This document shows, piece by piece, positions 1 to 12,264 of a stretch of DNA of 45,408 nucleotides (its first letter is position 1; every line of letters begins with the position of its first letter). Both the position numbers and the translations under genes were made by a program. A model generated the notes under the pieces. It worked only from the letters and a program-made list of their open reading frames with translations. It did no database searches and was not told the DNA's origin. Source of the DNA: Zygnema cylindricum (taxonomy: Eukaryota; Streptophyta; Zygnematophyceae; Zygnematales; Zygnemataceae); NCBI GenBank assembly GCA_037447655.1, contig JBBHKE010000474.1, positions 64,001-109,408 of the forward strand, given 5' to 3'.

Positions 1-20
1 ACATGATAACCAATCTTAAT

Positions 21-75
21 AATCTTTATTAAAAGCTGCCTGATGGCTAAGCCATCTGTGAACAAGAGTGGATGA
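21..75 (-). mobile_element. Diverged 3' tail of the RLE-like non-LTR retrotransposon
   Basis: Read on the minus strand, this stretch resembles the 3' end of the element at 27.7-31.2 kb. It has a stem GATGGC/GCCATC around a 3-nt loop, followed by an AATAAA-type end (TTTATT at 25-30 on the plus strand). The other copies have GATGGT/ACCATC at the same place. Only the tail is recognisable, and no coding remnant was matched. Homology is inferred from about 50 diverged bases. Confidence 0.4.
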
Positions 76-2462
76 AAGTCAAAATAAAGGTGAAAATGAA
101 ACTAACACATGCCCAAACCTCTAGAGGATAATAGTCGGCTGAAATAGTTTGAAATAGTTTAAAATAGTTTGACAAACTGAAAAGACATCTAAAAATAACC
201 TTCGAACTACAGTTGGTTAAAGCATGGTAGCACAATTATAGTTCTTGACATCAATAAAAGCTCAGGAACCTTTAAACTGACATTAATTTTTTTGAGTAAA
301 CCGTCTGCGGCTAATTGTTATCACTAAGCAGTTTATGCAGCCTTTTCAGGAACCAATCAAAGCAAATTAGACTTCAATGAATTTGGTTCTGCATCATACT
401 GAATACACATTCTTGTCTGTATTGAAAAAACTGGGTTTGTAGAGGCCTTGTCTCTAGCGTGCTGAAGTTTTTGGCTTGAAAACTCAAGGTAACAGGGGCT
501 CCTTTCCAGCCATATTGTGGTTGTATCGTCCGCCTTTTAGAACATACTGAAGATATAGCTGAAGCATCACTGAATCAGTGTCACAAATAATCGTGAGAAC
601 TTCCCCTTTGGTACCTGCTAGAACCAAGAAGTCTTAGGGTGTAAAACTTTGTTGTAGTGGTTTTGCACTGTGGTCAAAATTTGAAATTCGGTGCAATGTT
701 TTTTGAAGATGTAGATATTAAAGGAAAGCTAGGTGCAAAGTCCCCCATTGTGTTTACTCAGTCACTTTTTTTCTTCTCTGTGATTTTTGCAATCCACGCC
801 ACACTTCTGATAGATGACTGCAAATAATCTTGCACATGTGCACCTAATGCGTATAGTCAGATCACAAAGTGGACGATAGAGTCAACGAGAGATATCCAAA
901 AAATGGCCTTTGCCTGGTGATTGTCATTATTTGTTTACGGGTTCTGACAGAAAATGGGGCTTGTCTGGATAATATTCAGACGGTTTGAAGCAAATAAAAC
1001 CAATGGTTGCCATTTCAAATTAGCCTGTATATTCTGCATTAGTGAATAATAGAATCCAGCTAACCCGGTTTCCCAAGCAAAAATGTTAAGCCTGTACGCT
1101 GTACATTCAAGGCAATGTGCGCTAAAATTTAATGCTCACTTTAAAACACAGATTTTCATGTAGTAAAAAGAGCAGGAAATAGACTTTTGGTCATGCTAAA
1201 TCATGCCGACATTGGAGAGCATGGTTCGTACTGGTGCTGGCTTTCAAAGGTTGACTGATCAGATTGGCCATTGCAGTATCCGTACCAAATTCTTTGTGCA
1301 TCTAAATGTGTGCTATTTTTTATTTTGTTGTAACTGAATTTTGACGTCAGCGTATGGTGGGAGGCATAAACTTGTACCGTGCATGTGATTTGGATTAGGC
1401 TATGAAATTCCAAACCAACAGCTAGAATCTTTTTTTAAGTCGCGATTTTGCATTAAAGGAACAAAATTCTTAAACTCTGCCCATCAACTGACACCGACAA
1501 ATTTTGGCTTAAAGAACTGTTATTACTGACCACCCCAAGCGCCACAACAGACCACCCCAAGCACAATAGGAGATGTTTCATCTGTATGCACCTTCACTTG
1601 TACAGGGCATACAATTTTTTACACAATCTTAGTCGGAGTACCAGTATGAATACCGCATAGATCTGTAATGCTGATATTGATTAAGAATATAAGCGCTTTC
1701 CCAAGACCAGTTTACTGTTTTTATCATAATTATTTCCCATAACTGAGAAGTGCTCACGGTGCTCTGTGGAGGGATCTTCAAATGAGCAAGTTTGCGAACT
1801 ATTTTGAAATGTTCTTGACATTGTGGCTGCATTGAAGTGTTGGAATTTAGCTATTTTGAATGAGGCACAAAAACGTGGTACTTCGAAAATTTTCGACGAA
1901 TTCTGGACAATTCGTGGAAGTGTTAGAGTCAGACCCATGGAGCCCCAACTTCAATTTTTTTGGCCTCCAAGGAATTTCACACTAATTTATGCCGGTTTAC
2001 TTACTTCACATATGTGGATGTGAGATGTATCACATTCACAGAGGGAAAAACGTTGATTGCCATCAAAGTCTCTTGGCAAAACTTATTTGTTACATACTAG
2101 CAAATATCACGTTGTAATCTTATCGATGTCTAATGACATGTTGAATGATGGTAAACATCATGATATTGGTGTATCGCATCCATGTACTCCATACATGACA
2201 ATGCTGGATATCAGAAAATTCTTCTCGGTAAGCATCATCAATGTGTTTTTTTAAACGGACTGGCTTAAGTATTGTTGGACGGGCATCAGGAGCAATCCAG
2301 CTGATGCCACCGTCTGGGGATTTCAAGCCCTGTAAATATCGTGGAATCTAGAATCTGGAGGGTGTGGTCTTTTCCTTTTAACAATAGCTATTGTGTTTGG
2401 TGATAGTTACTTTTGTTGCATCACTATTTCTCAAATCCTACATTTTTCTCCTTGTTTACCAG
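76..2462. other. Non-coding stretch, probably villin intron or 5' flank
   Basis: No villin-like exon was found before 2463, although the first exon seen begins in gelsolin domain 5, so at least four gelsolin domains must lie further upstream. The longest open frames here show no family motif. A short minus-strand exon-like frame at 484-633 is listed separately. The sequence is AT-rich and otherwise unremarkable. Confidence 0.5.
484..633 (-). other. Exon-like open frame, unrecognised
   Basis: On the minus strand a frame runs from 633 to a TGA at 484-486, giving about 49 residues. It opens right after a CCCTAAG that could be a splice acceptor. The translation is balanced in composition (segments FLVLAGTKGEV and CDTDSVMLQLYLQYVLKGG) and reads like real protein rather than a random frame. 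I do not recognise the family. No second exon was found nearby, so it may be a terminal exon, a decayed gene fragment or chance. Confidence 0.2.
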
Positions 2463-5400
2463 GCTCGCATTGTTCAAGGGAAGGAGCCTGAGCAATTTTT
2501 TTCTCTTTTCAAGGGGAATTTGCTCTTTCTGAAGGTATGACTAAGATCGCTGCACACTCCTTCGCTAATCTGAAGACAAGCTTCATTTGTTAAATCCGTT
2601 GGACCTGAGTGTGTTTTGACCCGCTGACCTTTTCTAAACAATCTTGTCAATTGGACGCCTTAACAGAAGTAGATGCGTCATACCAATTCCAAAATCTGAC
2701 AGTGGCACTCATACTCGGACAGAATTGCACATTGGGTCCAGGGGGGTCTTAGCAGCAGCTACAAGGAGGCTGTAGGTTCAGCAGACGACACTTATACCCC
2801 AAATTCTGTTGCGCTTTTCCTTGTGAAAGGGATTTTTGACGATAAAGTTCGTGTCACACAGCTGGAGCCTGTAAGTTCTGCAGCATCATTTTGACAGATA
2901 AGTGTTGGTTTAAATTGATTTGTTAATGTTTGTTTAATGGGGCATGTCCTTTTGAATATTCCCCAGCTTAAGGAAGCTTAGCCATTGACTGAGGTAATAT
3001 TGGTTTTCCTAGGAAATGGGACTGTCTACACCTAGTATACATTTTACTTCGTTTCAAATGGCGTACATTTTGAAGCCGAGATTTTCAGTTCTTCTGTTTG
3101 ATTGTGCTTTAGACCTATGTATTAAAAGTACCATACAGCATGCAGGAATTTTATCCTATATCGGTAACACTGCTAATCATACTAATTTATTTAGAACGAA
3201 AAAATTCCCACGGTATTCACACTGTTTATTCAAGATGGTTTGGTCTAAGATTCGGTTTGGCTTCCATTCAAAATCGGTTCTAATTTGGTTTCAGAAGGCG
3301 GCTGTCTGTCCATATCAGGCATCTACAGATAAAAGTATATTATATTTCCAATCCAGATGTCTCATTTTTTCCACATTCTTTTTTCTACTTTGTCGGTACA
3401 TCAATCATCACACCGCTTGTCCATAAGTTCGAAATAATATGAAGTAGTGTGACCACATTTAATACTGGTGAAGTGTGTAAAAGCTAGACAAAAGGGTTTT
3501 TGAGTTTATGTGTGAAAATTTTGTGATTGTTTTATGTGTGCCTTTGCCTTTGTTTTATGCGTCTTGTTTTCAGACGTCAAAGTCACTTAGTTCTTCGGAC
3601 TGCTTTGTCTTACAAACACCATCGACAGTTTATACGTGGATTGGAAAGTTTAGCTCTGACTTGGAGAAGACGGCAGCAGCAACAGCAGCAGAAATTTTGA
3701 AGGTAAGGAAGGGGTGGCATGTATAAGATGGAATCAATGGCACAATACACCGCCATGAGCTTTTTTCTCCATTTGTTGGAGAGGATTGTTAAAGGTGGCA
3801 CTGTCTATCTCATGTCTTGGAAATTAGTTTGGTTTATTTCCGGCTGGTTTTGGGCTTTGCTGCTTCATCCTGGGGACGAAATGGTAATGAATTTTGGACT
3901 GTTGCCGGTTATGTTGAAGCTGTATCCTGCAAATTGTTTCTTGTTAACGATGTTTAGCAGATTAGTAGGAATGGATTTTTCAAGATTCAACTTTATGTAG
4001 TTCTCACTTTCATCAAAAGCAACCATGTTTCTCTGACTGTTATTGGTCCCAAACTTTGAAATGAATTCTGTTATTGTATGACTAATATTTTGCTGTTCAT
4101 GATTTGCTTGCCAGGCACAGCTGAAAAAAAAATGAAAAGTTTCACATCAGCCTGTGTTATTGCTTTTGTTCCTGCAGCCTGGGACAGTTCCTAAACAGCA
4201 GGTGGAAGGCAAGGAAATATCGGCATTTTGGACACATATTGGAGGAAAGGGGGAATACGCAAGTTCCAGAGAATCCAAGGACGTTTTGAGGGATGCTCGT
4301 CTTTTTGCATGTTCAAATGTCACAGGTGAGATTTGATTCTCAAGCTTGGGAGCAAACAAAAATATAAGTGAGGCAATGTTGCAACGGAGAGGCCCTTGCA
4401 TTGTACTTTAGGGTGGACATAGCGAATTTCTATTTGCCTTACTGGGATAAAGTAAACATCCAGTTTTCCCATTCAAAAATTTATCATTACTCACCTTACT
4501 AACAGGAACATGAGGTGAGTGAAAGTTCTGTGTTATCCTCCCGTAAGATTAGACAAAATTAGAGTGAGCCTAGTATTGTTTTTTCAGAGAAACTGTTGCC
4601 AAAAACAGGACATGGTAGTTCTTAAAGAACTTCAAATTGTCGTGTATGTGGGACAATTTATGCAACAATCTGTGTGTTTTTTAGATTCGAGTGCTCTTCC
4701 TCTCCATGGAAGACCTTGTCTTTCCTTGAAATCTGCTACTAGACATTATGAAATTTTTAGATGAATATCTATTTAATAAACCTTCATACCTTATGCACTA
4801 ATGAACTAACCTCTCCGGTCTGCTTTTGAAAAAGTGAAAGCTGGAAGCTCAGCAGTATATGTGGTCATCATCATTGATGAGTACCTGACCTTTTTGGTCC
4901 TGAGCTCCTTTCGGAAAATATGCTGAAATGTCATGAGCTCTGCAAGGTTGTCTACTTTGTGCAGTCCTAAGCACATCAACGGGTGCTTCCGTCTCTTTCA
5001 AGCATTGGGAATCTGTCGTTGTTGAAAGTTATCTAACATGTTTCTGCGCGTGTTGTGTGCATGTTTTGCAACTTGGTTTGGCGGATACACTCTGGCCTTC
5101 GAATGAATCAGGATCACTTAAGGTAAAACTGAGTCACCACCAATTGAAGACTTAAGCCGGTTTCTAATAGAATTACGAGCTTCTTATCAATTATTCATTG
5201 ACTTTTTAAGGCTACTCTTCTTTTTCGAGAATGTTTATGCTATTTGATAGATTAATGGGACAACCTGGATGCATAATTTATTAGCAGTTTGCTTGATTGT
5301 ATTTATTTTAGTTCTCTTATTGTGGTTAAGTGTTTATGATGTTTGTACAGGTTTCTGAAGTCTACAACTACATTCAGGACGATCTTTTGAGTGAGGATGT

Positions 5401-7904
5401 CATGATCCTGGATGCATACAGTGAGATATTTGTGTGGGTGGGATCTCAATCAAATGACCGGGAGAAGAGTGAAGCATTCAACATAGCACAGGTAAGTTTA
5501 GGAATTCATATTTCTATTAAGGGCCCTTCTATGTCTATAGAACTTCGTAGAAGATTGAGGGTGAGCATAATGATCTAAATTTCTCAAATAGGCTGGTATT
5601 GGGAGTAGCAAAAAAACTCAAGGTTCGTCACTGCTGTTTGTTCTTGCAGAAGTATCTTGACCAAGTGGTGGCTTTGGAGGGACGTTCAAAGGATACTGCA
5701 ATCATAAAAATTCAGGAAGGCAATGAGCCTCCTATGTTCACTGCTCATTTTACCTGGGATCCAGCAAGAGCGTCGGTGAGGTTCCGCAGAAAGATATTCA
5801 CTTATTTACATGTCGTGTGTATTCTGTTGAATAAATCTGTTAAATGACACGGTTTTGCAGAAGTGTCACGTCAAAAAGCTTGCTGGGGTCGACAAATTCC
5901 TGCCTGTTGAAAATGCGATTGTGGTATCTGGTTACAATTTCTGTTAACTTAATTATTTGGAAATGTTTTTGTGATTTGTGAACTACACCGTTTGTCTATT
6001 AGCGTTAAATACACTTGGTCGATTATGCTTTAATTTGACCTAGACATTAAATAACCGTAGTAACATGAAGTACAATAGTTGTAATATTATCAATGGAGCA
6101 GACAGAATGCTGCCAGGTCAGCTGTTGATTCTAATTCTAATTCTTTGTTAGCACCACTTCTGTTATGGTTAAACTATTTGTTGAGCATCAAATTAATTAA
6201 TTCCCATTTTACCCTCTGCATATTCACCTATTACTTCTTGATGGCATTTTCAAAATCTACATACCACCTTGGCTTATTTTTCTGGAGTTGATTTTTGTGC
6301 CATTTTCAAACAGACTTTCATGGACCCTTATGAGAGGAGGCTAGCAGAGCTTCAAGATCGGCCTATCGAACTATCTGAGGTACCTTTATTTTGAAGTAAT
6401 AATATCTTCAAATAAGCATGAAATGCTTCAGAAAGCAGTCTTTTTTGCTTTTTGTTTTTAACTGAAGACCTATCTGCTTATTGTTTTTGGCTGAAAATTT
6501 TTCTCATCCTACACAGTCTCGTGAATATGTAGGCTCAAAAACGACGGCTTGGGATGCATCTTAAAGATTTAGCAGCGCCTGAAAAGGCTCCCTCTTCCAG
6601 AGATGCAACTCCTTCTCCGACTCCTGATCCGGAACCACCCAAAGCTCCCTCTCCCACTCCTGCTAGTGCTGCCTCTCAGAGGGCAGCAGCACTTGCTGCA
6701 CTTGCTGGTTCAGTTGGTCCAACATTAGGCTCCAAGAAAGAAAAAAAAATTGTTCCAGATTCTTCAAAGGCACCAGAATCTGAACCTGAGGCTGAACCAG
6801 AGCCAGTAAGCAAACCTGCTTCAGCTTCTACAGCCGCCTCACAGCGAGCAGCAGCACTGGCAGCACTTTCGGGTTCTCTTACTGCTGAGAAACCTGTTGG
6901 TAAGCTCAGAATCTATCCTGGTCTTAATCAAAGTCTATCCTATCCCAGAATTCTTAGATGTATCCGAGTGTTAATCAAATTTTGTTCTATCACAGGCTTC
7001 TTAAAATGTTGTTGTCTTAATCATAGATTATCCCATCTCAGACCCTCCAAACTATCCTGGTCCTAATCAAAGTTTTATCCTATTGGAGACTTCCCAAACT
7101 ATCCTAATTGAAGCTTATAAAATATCCTCGTCTAAGTCAAACGTCATCTTATCGTAGACTAACTGAAATATCCTAGTCTTAATCAAAGGTTATCTTATCA
7201 AAGAGTAAATAGTCTGTGTTTAATCATAATGTATCCTATTGCAGACTTTCGAAACATCCTGGTACCATACTTATAATTGCAATTATCGCCATCATTAATT
7301 GTTTGTTTAACTTCTGTCCGTTTGCAGCTAGTGGCTGGGGTGCTATTTCCTCGGCTTCCAAGCCTTCTCCAAAAGCTGTCTTGACCCCGGTTTCCACCCC
7401 AACCCCAATTCGTGAACCCAAATCGGAGCCTGTAGCAGAAAAAGAACCTGAACCTGAACCTGTTAAAATCGAAGCAACTGAAGAACCCATTCCTGAACCG
7501 GTTTCTGAACCTGAAGCTCCTCCTACTCCAGAAGCGCCTGTCCCAGAACCAGCTTCTCTTGAAGAAGAGGGAACCTTTCCATACGATCGACTGGTGTCTA
7601 ACTCAGATTTTCCAGCAATGGGTGTGGATTCTACAAAACGTGAGGTAAGTGAAATCTTATCCGATGATCGAATGTCTTTTCATGATCAGCGTTCTGTTTT
7701 GTTTCCCTCGAGTTTTTTTGTTATCTGATTCGCGTTTTGAATGAGGAAACTAATACACTGTTTTCTGCTTTGAATTTTGACGATTGGCAGTCATATCTAT
7801 CAAAAGCAGAATTCGAGAGAATCTTTGGTTTGTCTAAAGAAAGCTTTTACGCTTTACCTAAATGGAAGCAAGACCAGAAAAAACGTGCACTGTCTTTGTT
7901 TTAG
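2463..7904 (+). CDS. Villin, 3' half: gelsolin domains 5-6, long linker and headpiece (5' partial)
   Basis: Villins bind, bundle, cap or sever actin filaments in the cytoplasm. Exons read as 2463-2534, 2742-2870, 3574-3702, 4178-4325, 5112-5122, 5351-5491, 5650-5775, 5861-5923, 6314-6379, 6533-6899, 7328-7644 and 7791-7904, all with GT-AG borders and compatible phases, encoding about 560 residues. Landmarks are ARIVQGKEPEQFFSLF then GGLSSSYKE (start of gelsolin domain 5), EVYNYIQDDLLSEDVMILDA and EIFVWVGSQSNDREKSEAF (domain 6), a roughly 250-residue Pro/Glu/Ala-rich linker, and the headpiece SYLSKAEFERIFGLSKESFY...LPKWKQDQKK, ending ALSLF at TAG 7902-7904. The linker holds two AASQRAAALAAL(A/S)GS motifs, typical of plant villins. 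Domains 1-4 and the start codon lie upstream of the window. The exons at 5861 and 6314 match the family poorly, so their borders are less certain. Confidence 0.88.
5112..5122 (+). other. 11-nt microexon of the villin gene
   Basis: The exon ending at 4325 leaves one base of a codon, and the exon starting at 5351 is in phase 0, so direct joining would hit a stop. The 11 bases GATCACTTAAG, bounded by ATCAG and GTAAAA, repair the phase and supply G-S-L-K, the short loop expected between domain 5's last strand and the EVYN motif. This is inferred from phase and family spacing; no transcript was seen. Confidence 0.72.
6905..7260 (+). repeat. Degenerate minisatellite in a villin intron
   Basis: The intron 6900-7327 is largely built of about seven diverged copies of a unit near 48 bp. 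Each carries a core like TATCCTGGTCTTAATCAAAG followed by TATCCTATC. Core starts lie near 6921, 6970, 7013, 7059, 7127, 7174 and 7217. It separates the two exons that encode the Pro/Glu-rich linker. Confidence 0.6.
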
Positions 7905-8959
7905 TTCTCTGCCAATCATCCGTTGGAAAAGAAAGGAAAGATTTCAAAATGGGGTATTAAACAGTGAAGACTTGGGAATAGTTTTTCTTAGTATTCCCAA
8001 AGTTCTGTGCTTAGATGAGTTCCAGGTAACATTGAGATATGGATGTAGGTGAGACTGTTTCTTAAAACTCCAGTAGAAGATGGTGAAGTTCCTTTTTTTT
8101 TTGCATAGTTGCTCTCTGTAGTGCTCTTTTAAATTGCATTTGCTCACTAGATTACCCCATTCAATGCCCTGATTTTTCTTTTTCCCCTTAGACCCCTTTT
8201 GTCATTCCTGTCCATACTAATTTTGAATCCATAATAGAATTTTTTTGTTGGTGAGTGTGATGTAGAAAAAGGTTGGTGTGTCTTTGCAAGCCATTCGGGT
8301 GAGAACTGATTGAATGGTTTCAGTTACTTGGTAGTAAAGGCATTTTTCAGTCTTCCATCCTTTAAATAGGTTTCCCATGATCACTATGATTCGAGTTTTG
8401 TTTTACCGGTTACCTTTTTAAGTCAACCACTGTTGACTTTTTACATCGGTAGTAGATAGTTTTTGGTTCAGATTGTAAAAGTATTTGTGCTAGAAACAGT
8501 ATTAGGTAAGGATCTTTTGATGATTCCTCATTGCATTGCCATTGAAATCTTCATTTGTGTCGATGTTGGGTTTCACCACCGAAATCCAAATCTTAGAACA
8601 ACAAATAACGATGTTTAAACGTTTAAATCCTCGGAGAATTTTCTTGACCTGTTTTTTAATTTTTTTCAGGCTGTAACTAGTTTTACCTCGAGTATAATTT
8701 TTGGATATTAATCTGAGAGAAAAAAAATAGTTTTATTCTGTTTTTTTCAATTTCTATGTTGTCTTTTTTTTTTCTTTGTTTTATTATTTCTTTTTCCATA
8801 TTTCTAACTTATGGTTCCTTATTCATACATTTATAATTATTCCATCTGGCCGTACTGTACCTTTAGCAATAGAATGGAATTTTGGGAAAAAAAAGCCCTG
8901 CAACCAAACTATGGGGAGATATGTTTAAACGTCTTGTACTAGTTCAAGCGTAATAATCT
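7905..8959. other. Villin 3' flank, nothing recognised
   Basis: This includes the villin 3' untranslated region and downstream sequence. It is T-rich, with several poly-T runs near 8090, 8645 and 8765. No clear polyadenylation signal or coding exon was found. Confidence 0.5.
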
Positions 8960-9150
8960 TTAGTCTCCAGAGCGCAAATAACTAAACAAAGCTAATTTTG
9001 TGGCTGTTTCATCAAAAGCAGAACAAGTAAAACCTTTGACCTGCCCTCTCTCAGCAATATGTCTCGCTCCAAAATCTGTCGAAATGCTGATGTCACTACC
9101 TGGATGAATTACTTTTGTTTTTTCAAAGCATACAAAGTACACTTTTCTGC
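8960..9150 (-). other. Exon-like open frame, unrecognised
   Basis: A minus-strand frame of about 60 residues ends at a TAA at 8960-8962. It contains EKTKVIHPGSDISIS, FGARHIAERGQVKGF and CSAFDETATKLALFSY, with the look of a beta-propeller or WD-like blade end. There is no ATG; it begins just after GGTGTAG near 9150, a possible splice acceptor. No neighbouring exon is visible and I cannot name the family. It may be a terminal exon of an unseen minus-strand gene or a processed fragment. Confidence 0.3.
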
Positions 9151-9159
9151 TACACCCTC

Positions 9160-11430
9160 ATTTTAGAGTTGCAAAAAAGACATGTAAACAACATAATTGA
9201 ATCGCAACTTCCTGGAGCCTATTTTATTAAGCCTCTAGCATGTTGAGGGGGTAGAACAAGCAAAAAATATCGTATGAAAGATCCTAGTGGATTGTCGGCA
9301 AATCAAATGATGTCATTGAAAGCTATTTGCAAAAAAAATGTATCCAGAAAATTGTGTATTAATTGGTTTACGGGTTCATCGTAATCTGCTCGAGCCTAAG
9401 TTGTTGAACTAACCGCCCATTAGGGTTTCATCTGCCATTGATACACCTTTTTCATCGTGTGTTTTAGTACTTGTATTGTACAGTGTATTGTATTGTATTG
9501 TACTGGTAAGGTTCCTTACAAGTTTTCGTACAGTGCTGTACTGTAGTGGTACGTATCTACGAAACCTTTAATTTTTTCGTTTTTGCTTACCCGGTTGAAT
9601 CCGTTCCGGGTCCGACGCGGCCGGCCGGGTACGGATCGTGTACGGATTCAAGTACCCCCGATTGTGACATGTGGCGCGTAGCGAGAAAACGCATACAAAT
9701 GAAACAACCACCGAAAAACATCGGATCGGAGTTGCCGATTTCACTGGACACGAGTTTTGTACTTTTTCCCCGGTGAGTAATAAGTACCGCGACCTTACCG
9801 TTACGACTGTACGCGTGTCTCTTCTGAAGGAATTCTGCTGAGGTGTCACTTTAATGTGTTACCACAGAATACAATACGGTAATCTTTTACGATTTGATAT
9901 TTTATAGATATCGTATCCAATATAGTATACGTTTGGTCTTCAGAATTCAGGGAAGTACGATAACGCATCGTTACCGTGAAATCAGTTCGCCACCTAAAAT
10001 TGTTTCCTTACACTTGCGAACACGTGTGTTAGAGCGACCTTTGCACGATCTTTCATCGTTCGTTTGGTCGGCTCGGAGAGTGTACGGAAAGTGATAAAGA
10101 TGTCATGCCGTACATGCCACATGGCACCTATTGCGCCTTCAATCTTCATGAGTGACCGTCACACGTGAGAATAAAGATTTTTCCGTATCACACGATATAT
10201 TGTAAAAGTCTCATTTGTTGGTGACTATTTTTGGCGTTTCTGAATATTTTTCCAGCGAGATTGTGTTTTCCACCCTTACGTGTCAGACAACAAAAGATAA
10301 TTTGTTCATTAATTTGTCGTTTATAACGTGATCTTAGCTCATCTAACGTCATTAAATACGGCGACAAAAAAGAGTCAGTATGCATTTTCCGTGCGTCGAA
10401 GGGACAGCCCCAGGATTCTCCCTTCATTCAGTGATCGGCCTGCCAAGTGTCCCCAGCTCCGTGCTCTATTTCTTAATTTGTCTGTTTATACAGACGCAGC
10501 CAAGAATCGAGGGAACGACAAACGGATCATCTACGAATCAGAAGAGTCAAACGGTGACAGATTTGATACAGTTAGGACCGACAATCTTGTCTAGATAATT
10601 ATTTAAATTTTTTATTTTTATTTTTTACCCAAATCTCGTCATTACGCTAAAGGACTAGATTGTACTGTCATACGGTTATAAAATCGCGTACACGCCGCCA
10701 CACTTGGCGAATAAAGGCCGTTCAGAATTTCAATTTATTAAGAAGACTTTCTTTCGAATCTTTGCCATTATAAATTCAAAATAACGAGCTTTTTATTACG
10801 CCGTCGTCTATATTGACTCTACGGGAAACATAAATCGACGGAGGAGATTCGGCAATATCAATAAAAATGCTTAAAACAATAATTTCTTCCGATACGACAA
10901 ATATCCTCGTACGGTATCTTTTTACTCACGTACACAAATATAGAAACCCTAAAAAAAAAAGATAGTGTTATTACTTTACGTCAGCACCATTTTTAAAATA
11001 TTAAAAATTTAAAATACTAAAATCCTTGATGTATCCGCCAGTTGTGACACGTGTCGTTCAAAATGTTTGAATTCAAATTATGGAGCGAGAGAACAAAATA
11101 TACATATAGTCATATATACATTTTGAAACAGGATTTATGACACACGTGCAGCCTTAACTGACACACGTGCAGCCTTGGATGCCACACGTGCATATTCTGG
11201 TTCCTAGGGTTCCACGTGTCACCACAATTTTTATTTCATTTATTTTTAGACGGGTGATAGAAATTGAGAGGCGAAACATTTCATCGCCTTCAATTTCTTA
11301 TAAGCGCGCGTGACAACTGATGAATACTTATCCACACGTGCCAAAAAAGTGGTCAAAAAGATACAAACCAATGTACGACACATGTACAGACTTTGTACAT
11401 TTTTACGGAATGTACCAAATAGCTTTGCGA
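9160..11430. other. Gene-poor, GTAC-rich stretch
   Basis: No exon or complete transposon was resolved. CGTAC/GTACG words are frequent, as in the transposon islands elsewhere in the window. GTATT/GTACT-rich short repeats occur at 9460-9560. Open frames are short and lack motifs. Confidence 0.45.
11045..11345. promoter_or_regulatory. Cluster of ACGTG (G-box/ABRE-like) words
   Basis: CACGTG or ACACGTG words occur at about 11048, 11143, 11163, 11184, 11212 and 11334. Two copies of GACACACGTGCAGCCTT sit 21 bp apart at 11139 and 11160. ACGTG cores are bound by plant bZIP and bHLH factors. No adjacent gene start is visible, so a regulatory role is speculative and the cluster may belong to a transposon. 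Confidence 0.25.
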
Positions 11431-11434
11431 ACTA

Positions 11435-11640
11435 CACCGTGAATCGCCATTAGTGTTAATATTTTTTACGCCACTTAAAACATCTTTTCTCCGTACACAA
11501 TTGTCCGATTTTGAATTGAGACCGTCAATCGGAAGCTCAGAATCTTACCTTTCAATCGTAGCCGTCGAATTTTAAATCCGACAAGCGTGTACGGAGAAAA
11601 TATTTTTTAAGAGAGGAAAAAAACATTAACACTACGGGTA
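11435..11640. mobile_element. TA-flanked MITE, right end degraded
   Basis: It begins TA-CACCGTGAATCGCCATTAGTG, matching the terminal repeat of the MITE family seen at 38403, 43661 and elsewhere. Inside, CTTAAAACATCTTTTCTCCG is answered by an inverted copy near 11590-11610, giving a stem-loop. The right terminus is altered after ATTAACACTA, so the end point is approximate. Confidence 0.4.
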
Positions 11641-12264
11641 TGGCCCCATGTGGCTAAGTTCGGGTTTTTTTCTGTCGTTTTCCTCTCAAACTTAGCGCCG
11701 TACTGCCTAAGCTGCGACCGTACGAAGAAATCGCAAATTTGTATAGTACAATTTGCGTCATTCTCTAACTTAGGATGTACAAAAATTTGTCGTCTTGCGT
11801 TTTTTCGACCCACTGTCACATCATCGTCAAACTTATCATAAAACACATCGGCAATGTGTTTTAAGCTAAGTAAACTCCGTTTACACTAATAGGAAAACAA
11901 TTTTTCACGTGTGATTTTTTTTCAAATTTTTTTGACGAAAAAAAAGTACAGGGTTGTTGGGTTTTGTCCGGTTTTTTTTGCAGGGGTCTCGATGCTGCAG
12001 GGTCATTTCACGCAAGTTGAAAAATCTGCGAAGGTGAAAAATCTGCGAAGTCATGGCGACCGGACAGGCGAGGTTTACGCAAAGGCATGTCGTACTGCCA
12101 CGGCTGCAAGGCTCTACGTCTACGATGTCACGCAATGACACGCGACATGCCAAACCGTTTCAAAAATTACGATGTGTCTTGCGACGCTTCAAAAAGTTTC
12201 GAAAAAATACGGTGAGGCAAAGACAAATTTATACGGTAACAACCGTCACGGGTATTGTTGACGT

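Noticed and set aside
2057-2326. Possible upstream villin exon or gene fragment near 2.1-2.3 kb
   Set aside because: SLGKTY-like similarity to the villin segment before domain 5 is too short, and the phase and splice sites do not fit. The overlapping minus-strand frame is unrecognised.
3016-3426. 136-codon plus-strand frame
   Set aside because: It lies in a villin intron, has no family motif, and its composition is that of intronic DNA.
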